64,000 nucleotides of DNA from Xylogone sp. PMI_703 (taxonomy: Eukaryota; Ascomycota; Leotiomycetes): NCBI GenBank assembly GCA_021399445.1, contig JAJTUQ010000004.1, positions 930,001 to 994,000 on the forward strand, given 5' to 3'. Position numbers and translations under genes: made by a program. Shown here piece by piece: positions 58,078 through 64,000 of the stretch. The notes beneath the pieces are model-generated. The model did not search any database and was not told the origin of the DNA. It saw only the letters and a program-made list of their open reading frames with translations. Positions within the stretch are counted from its first letter, which is position 1. Each line of letters starts with the position of its first letter.

Positions 58078-60960
58078 ATGGCTATCAAGAAGTGCAATAT
58101 ATGTGACCGACGATTTTCTAAGACTGAACACCTCAAACGCCATGAACGTGCCCACACCAAGGAACGACCTTACAAATGCATCACTTGTAACAAGAGTTTC
58201 TCTCGAAGGTATGTTTTGGTACTAACCATTTCCAAGTTAAGGTCTAATTTTGAATTATTCGCATATCAGTGATGTCCTCTACCGCCACTCCAAAGGGCAC
58301 GCTGCTAAGAAACATCCTACAGAAATCATCCTAAATGGCTTGAAATCTAGTTCTGGCTGCACTTCCAATGATTCCACACCTACTACACCAATAACTGTGA
58401 GTTTAGAAAGTAAATGTGGTACAAGTGAGAACACTCAGTCGAATGAAGGCCGGCAGTTAGAACCCGCACGCACTCATTGGAATTCACCGCCGTCTGAAGA
58501 TGCGACTACCGGTACTGAGCAATTAATAGCTTGCGACCAGGATCAACTCATGGTGGTTCCTAATACTCTAGATGGGGACCAGTTACTCGCTACTTCAGCT
58601 CCTTGTTTGATACCAGAAACGTGGACCTCCAATTTCCCTCAAATTTTAAACCCTTTTTCTGACTTCATCCCATCCATTGGTTCGACTGAGGCGTTAAAGG
58701 ATATTCCATCTGATATTCTTCAGATGTGGCTATTTTCAGACAATAGCCTTCTTCAGTCAACATCGCAAGAAATAATCACGAACGATTCCGGTTTGACCAC
58801 TGCTATTCCAGCTTTTGTTGGACAAGAACATAGTTTAGCCAGTCCTTCTGGAACCAGCTCTTCAACTTCTACAAGGATTTCTCAATGCCAGCTCTCGCGA
58901 GTTGAGAAAAGTTGGAAATCACTTCCGTATTCCTCCACTCGTTCAAGAAAGATCTCATGGAAAGATGTGATATCAAGCAGAGCAGAAAATCTTTATTGTG
59001 ATGTGCCTCCTATAAATGGCTCATCATCTCATAGGCCACGCCAGCATTGTCAATGGGGCTTTGATGAGGAGTGTCTTGATTGTCTCAAAGATGCACTCGA
59101 TTCGATATCACCGCTGAATTGCCAGATTAAGCAACCCCGGACCGTTAACAGGCGAACTCCATCCACTCCAGAAAGTATCAACTATAGGTATCAACTCGAT
59201 CATATCACATTTCCTCCGGTGGAGATATTTGAACTGGCCCTTGAGATGTATTTCTTTCACTTCAATCCCACACTACCTCTCATCCACGGGCCAACGTTTT
59301 CGGCTAAGAATGCCCCCTCTTCCCTGCTTCTGGCCATGTGTCTCTTGGGACTCAGTATTTTGGGTACAGCTGGTGCGAGAAACTTCGTTTCCAAAATATT
59401 TCCGGTACGTATAATTCAGCCAAGTTGATATTGAATTCCTGCGGTATATTGACTGAATTTTTATATGAGTCAGATTGCGTTAAATTTGGCTTCGTTTGAT
59501 CTCCAAGCAATCACCAGATGTGATTGTCCACATACACAGCAGCTATCAATCTTAGTAACTGCTTTGCTGATGATACATGTTGCATCCATATCAGGAGTGA
59601 GTTAGACTGCCGAGCTACATGTTCTGTTCCAACTAAAATGATATAGTCAAGTGAAAAGATATCGCAGGCAGAGACATTGTACATGAACTTGATATCGGTA
59701 AATTTTTCGAATTTGGCGCTAGATACCTTACTGATTCAAATACAGGCGTCACAGCATTGTGGCCTATTTTCTTGCGATGAAACTCCGTCACCTTACGATT
59801 TACTAGAGGAAATTACCGATATTGATCAGAAGTGGAAGACCTGGGCCAGAATCGAAAGCATCAATTAGTAAGATTAGTCTCACTTCTATTCGACATCGGA
59901 AATAGGTGTTGACTATTGTAGTCTGGCCATTGGCTTACTGGAGATTGACTGCTGGTTTGCTACCTATCTCTCAATAAGTCCACTTATACGGCCCGATACC
60001 GTCAGGATCATGCCACCATCTACGAATAGCCTATTTCGTGCAACTTCGGCAGCACAATGGGGCCGACTGATGATGAATGGAAAGAGAGTTGCCCAGACCA
60101 CTGTAACGCCGAGATTCTCATCAATATCCTTGACGAAACTGGAGCCGGGGAGCATACACTCTCTATTAACTCTATACAGATTACGCATACTTGAGGCACA
60201 ATATCACCTTATCACTCTCGCAGGTGATAGTGAACCTCTGCTAGAGCCATGGAGGGTATACTCTCAAGACTTGCGAACTCATAAGCTAGCAACTTTAATA
60301 GTGGAGCTCGCATCACCGAACGCCAATGTGTTTAACAGTGATATAAATTCAATAGTGGCATGGCACACGCTATGCATGATGCTCGGTGCAAATTTCAAGA
60401 TCTTTGAATCAGCAGCAGGCAGAAATGGTGCAGATTTAGCCCAGGGTGCCCTGGAAGAAGTATCGACGTGGTCAAAAACAGCAGCGGCACGAAGATCGTG
60501 CATTCACGCTGCTCATATTTTTATGCTTCTGTTAAATCGTAGAATCTCGGATACCGTGACCATGCATAGTGTTCATTCACTATTTCAGTCAGCATTAATT
60601 CTTAGCTTTTATACGCTGATGATGTCTGGGGATCAACAGGATGATGAAGAGGACTGCTTAGAGCTGTACGATGAGGTTGATTGGACTCGGGTCAGTTGCG
60701 CCGGTCTAGAGGACTCCTCATTCCCTGCAGATGCCATGGGGAGCGATGAAGTATCCGCTCTCAGCTTTATCCGCCGAGGAGGTCCTATTAGCATAGCCGG
60801 ATGGAAGATAGATGGAGGATATGAAGCAGCACGTAGGTGTATGGTACATTGTGCCGATTTGATGGACGGTATTGGTCGATGGAAGTCTCGCAGCTTTTCG
60901 CAAATCCTCCATATCATGGGCGATGATTTGAGTGATTTCGATATCCCTGCTGACAATTGA
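58078..60960 (+). CDS. C2H2 zinc-finger transcription factor with Fungal_trans domain
   Basis: Exons 58078-58208, 58270-59404, 59474-59596, 59647-59867 and 59922-60960 give 882 residues. Two classical fingers start the protein: C6-x2-C9-x12-H22-x3-H26 and C34-x2-C37-x12-H50-x3-H54, the second formed across the first intron (FSRSDVLYRH). A Ser/Thr/Pro-rich linker is followed by a fungal regulator domain ([34 protein letters not shown], then WKTWARIES and [15 protein letters not shown]). Combination of two fingers and this domain is well known in Pezizomycotina. It converges on the flavin monooxygenase at 61024-62512; targets unknown. Confidence 0.9.
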
Positions 60961-61023
60961 GAAGAATTGGCATACCTAGAAAGGACCAATGTCTGGCTAA
61001 CAACCATGCGTATATTGGGATCA

Positions 61024-62512
61024 TTAATTGTGACTGAAGAGTCTGTATTCTATTGCTATAAACAATTGGTATAGGACACTATGATGCGGTATTTGTATAG
61101 TATTGAGTAAAGTCATGTCCTATTGCCATTATACCCTAGTAATTATTAGCTATAGCTTACAATTATCTGGAGGGAATACTCACAGTTTGGAACTTCCTCG
61201 ATAATTCTTTATCTAAGGCCACTTTTTGTATCAATTTAAAGAATTCATCATTCTCAAGCGCCTTATCAGGGTCTTGATCCCAAATTCTCTTGAAATTCTC
61301 AGTCGACAGAGGATCTATAAAATTCTTATATATCTCACGCCGAATTTCATCGTATTTGTCCAAAATGCTTTCATCAGCTTGGCCTTTATGGATCCCCATG
61401 AAGCAGTCATATAGGCCACCAACATCAGCGATGCCACCTGTAAGCCCAAGTCCTCCACTAACAGATTGTGTAAGTATCTAGTAATGTAAATTTTGCTATC
61501 ACAGACTCACAAGGGGTTGCATAGGTGTCCAGCGTCTGCTGCCAAAAGAATCCTTCCAACACGTAACTTTGGAGCAAGGCGCTGGTGCATCTTGTAGGGG
61601 TTAAGATGTACCAGTTTATAGTCCGTCATTTTTGGCTGTCCAGGGAGGATTTTTTCAAACCTCATCGGCTGCCTTTCTATGTATTGCTCCTTTGTTAATC
61701 CAGGTTCGTCTCCATAAGTGACTCTCCACACCCCGTCCCTTGTTATCTTTGCCGCCATGTACCAATCGTTTGGGTCGACGATGAAGTTCGAGTCCCAGTA
61801 TCCGAATTTCTCGAACGGGTAGTAAACCTAGACGCAATTCCCGGTTTAGCATTTCCATACAATAAACCGATCTGAGGAAGTACATACATTGGTCGCTATA
61901 ATCTGTTTATCCCAAGACCATCCTGGAAACTCTCCATCGCCGAAAAGAGAGCGCCGTACCTGGCTATTCGCCCCATCGCAACCCACGATATAATCTGCTA
62001 CATAAGTCTCTTCGCCATCGGGTGTCTGGACAACTACCCACGCTTTACTGTCATCTTGGCCTACACCTGTAGCTCTGTGATTCATTTTGATCTCTGCTGT
62101 GGGCTGTTTCTCCAGATGCCTATAGATAATTTCAATCATTTCTCCTAGTGGAAGGCAGACCATTCGGAACGGATAATCAGCGGGAATGTCACTATTATCT
62201 ATCCCAGCGATGAAACTACCATCCTTTTTCCTCCACGCAACGCCACCAGGCACAAATCCTTTCTCATGTATTTCATGTAACACGCCTGCGCGGCTTAGCT
62301 CGACTGCCGATGGTGGAGCATAATGGCAGGCGCGAGGTTGATTATCAAGTGTGTCCGATGCCTCGAGGACCTGAACATGCACTCCCTGTTTGGCTAATAG
62401 AAGGCCTAAGAGGAGCCCGCTAGGACCCGCTCCAACGATTATAATCTATACAAAAGCATGGTAATATTAGCAGAAGAACTAGAGTGGTTGCAGGCAGATA
62501 AGATACCTTCAT
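61024..62512 (-). CDS. FAD-dependent aromatic monooxygenase (phenol hydroxylase/TfdB-like)
   Basis: Class A flavin monooxygenase of PF01494. Exons 62512-62507, 62445-61888, 61827-61511, 61457-61184 and 61119-61024 give 416 residues. The first exon is only ATG AAG, as the second begins IIIVGAGPSG; this 6-nt exon gives the correct N-terminus. FAD motif GAGPSG, DG motif (GCDGANSQVR) and GD-type motif (AADAGHLCNPFGGLGLTGG, with AD for GD) are present. The last exon ends SHN and is not conserved-looking, so the 3' end is less sure. The enzyme hydroxylates phenols or polyketide-type rings. It is divergent from the P450 at 62836 across 323 bp. Confidence 0.88.
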
Positions 62513-62835
62513 TTAAAGTAGTTATTTTGATGCAGACATATGCGAGGGGACATTAACGCTGTTTTATCATTATTCATCATCCTCTGTCGGCCTTATATTG
62601 TCCGCCTCAACACATTAAGGAGGCCACGGAGGTGGAGGTGGTCAACTTGAAGTATACAGCGAGGTCTAAGAACTCCGCAGCGATTGCATAAAGCCATTTT
62701 GCGGGGCTACCAATTGCCCCGCCCCTTATGTTTGATTATACATTGCCTAGCATTCTACAGCATGGCTTCGTACATACTACTCTCATATTCTCTTGCATAC
62801 CGATCCTATTTGCTTTAATTGATTAACTATTCAAG
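62513..62835. promoter_or_regulatory. Shared divergent promoter, flavin monooxygenase / P450
   Basis: 323 bp between two oxygenase start codons. No operator confirmed; it includes a G/A-rich run near 62625. Confidence 0.5.
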
Positions 62836-64000
62836 ATGTTGTATTTCATATTTGCAATTCTTGGGGCTGCACTAGCTCTGGCTGTACTACACAAGTGGTT
62901 GCGAGATCCAACTCCCAGGGGATATCGTAAAGTACCTGGTCCAAAAGGGATACCTTTTCTGGGAAGTACGCTTGAACTATCCAATCGTCCTCAGAAAGAA
63001 TTTAAAAGATGGGCTAAAGAGTATGGTGAGATATATAAGATTCAGTTGGGTTGGAATACATGGTATATGCTCAACAGCCCTGAAGCTGTCAAAGAGATTA
63101 TGGACAAGCAATCTCTGTATACTTCTTCTCGTGTCCCTATGCCCGTCACATCCGATGCTCTATCTGGTGGTATGCGGTTCTTGCTCATGCCATATGGTCC
63201 AGAATGGAGAAAATTACGATCTATGAGCCACAAGCTCTTGACGCCCAAAATGTCAAACACGTTCAAACCAAGCCAGGAATTCGAATCCCTACAGCTACTT
63301 TATGACATATTAACCAATAATAATAATGATCGCGAGTTCTATATGCATGTTAGGAGATATACTGTTTCAGTTATTATGACTTCAACATATGGAAGGAGGG
63401 TGCCAATTTGGGTAAGTGCTCCCTCTTTATGGCAAAAAACGCCCATGTTTGTTGATATGTCTTGAGCAGGATTGCGAAGATGTCCGTGAGATTTACGGTC
63501 TAATGAAAGACTTCTCGGAAATCGCAGCTCCTGGGAAATACTTGGCAGATACTATTCCTCCACTAGGCAAATTACCAGTAGCATTGCAGTGGTGGAGAAA
63601 GTCCATCCTTCCTCTTCAGCAGCGTCAAGCCATCATCTGGATGAAATATTGGACAAGCCTAAAAATCAAGATGGATACAGGACAGGCGCCAGAGTGCTTT
63701 GTGAAGCAATGTATTGAGACCGACTATGAGAAACAGGGTATTACGGAGCTCCAAGCTGCATTCCTTGCAGGATGTAAGTAACACTCATCTGTGTAAATTT
63801 CAGTGATAATTAAACATAAACCGCAGCGATGATTGAGGCAGGGTCAGAAACAACATCTTCTGCTTTGAACACATGTATCCTGTACCTTTCTGGTCATCCT
63901 CAAGTCCGGTCTCGTGCACATGAGGAGCTAAATAGAGTTGTTGGAAACAATCGTTTACCCACTTTCGAAGACGAGCCGTTCCTACCCTATATTTGCGCTA
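62836..64000 (+). CDS. Cytochrome P450, truncated by right edge
   Basis: Haem-thiolate monooxygenase of fungal, CYP2-clan-like appearance. Exons 62836-63411, 63470-63773 and 63827-64000 (continues). N-terminal membrane anchor (LYFIFAILGAALALAVLH), proline hinge (PGPKGIPFLGS), C-helix W-x3-R (PEWRKLR) and I-helix (MIEAGSETTSS) are seen. The haem Cys loop lies beyond the window. The layout resembles P450s of fungal secondary metabolism or xenobiotic oxidation. Its pairing with a flavin monooxygenase suggests sequential oxidation of one substrate. Confidence 0.88.

Noticed and set aside
1..64000. PKS, NRPS, terpene synthase or CRISPR array
   Set aside because: None found on either strand; no large multidomain synthase frame or regularly spaced repeats.

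Overview
The window is nuclear DNA of a filamentous ascomycete (Pezizomycotina). Most genes carry short introns (about 50-115 bp, GT..AG). There are three zinc-cluster or C2H2 regulators of fungal type, a fungal SesA-like protein, a GH55 glucanase and a nuclear tRNA-Asn. The species cannot be fixed from sequence alone. Exon joins below were made by hand from splice sites, reading phase and remembered family conservation; they have not been checked against transcripts.

Layout. (1) 1-5.9 kb: two divergent ceramide synthase paralogues (the left one runs off the edge) and a BAHD-type acyltransferase. (2) 6.6-8.7 kb: a divergent pair made of a small membrane protein and a SesA-like protein. They share a G-x-G-D-Q-x-N-G motif resembling fungal amyloid signalling (sigma-type) motifs; this is the best candidate for a little-described system. 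(3) 10.4-31 kb: a vpr-like subtilase, a Zn2Cys6 regulator, an SDR, an O-methyltransferase, a 434-bp MITE with ~80-bp inverted repeats, a GH55 glucanase with a repetitive proline-rich tail, a secreted metalloprotease, a small Cys-rich secreted protein, an alkylmercury-lyase-like gene and tRNA-Asn. (4) 32-36 kb: an intronless FAD/NADH dehydrogenase, a long AT-rich island and a broken Ap4A phosphorylase. (5) 36-64 kb: an oxygenase-rich accessory region. It holds a sugar/quinate-type MFS transporter, a CYP504-like P450 divergent from a Zn2Cys6 regulator, a DHA2 MFS gene with one in-frame stop, a HET-protein fragment, a DUF1348 protein, a 2OG-Fe(II) dioxygenase, two flavin monooxygenases, a regulator lacking a zinc cluster, a C2H2 regulator, and a P450 cut by the right edge.

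How the genes may work together. In region 5 the gene pairs share promoters (CYP504/regulator; flavin monooxygenase/regulator; flavin monooxygenase/P450), which suggests co-regulated modification or breakdown of an aromatic compound. No PKS, NRPS or terpene synthase core is present, so a secondary-metabolite cluster with its core outside the window remains possible. Region 3 is dominated by secreted hydrolases. Broken genes and transposon debris (MITE, AT-rich islands, HET and Ap4A phosphorylase relics, the DHA2 nonsense codon) mark the window as a fast-changing accessory region.
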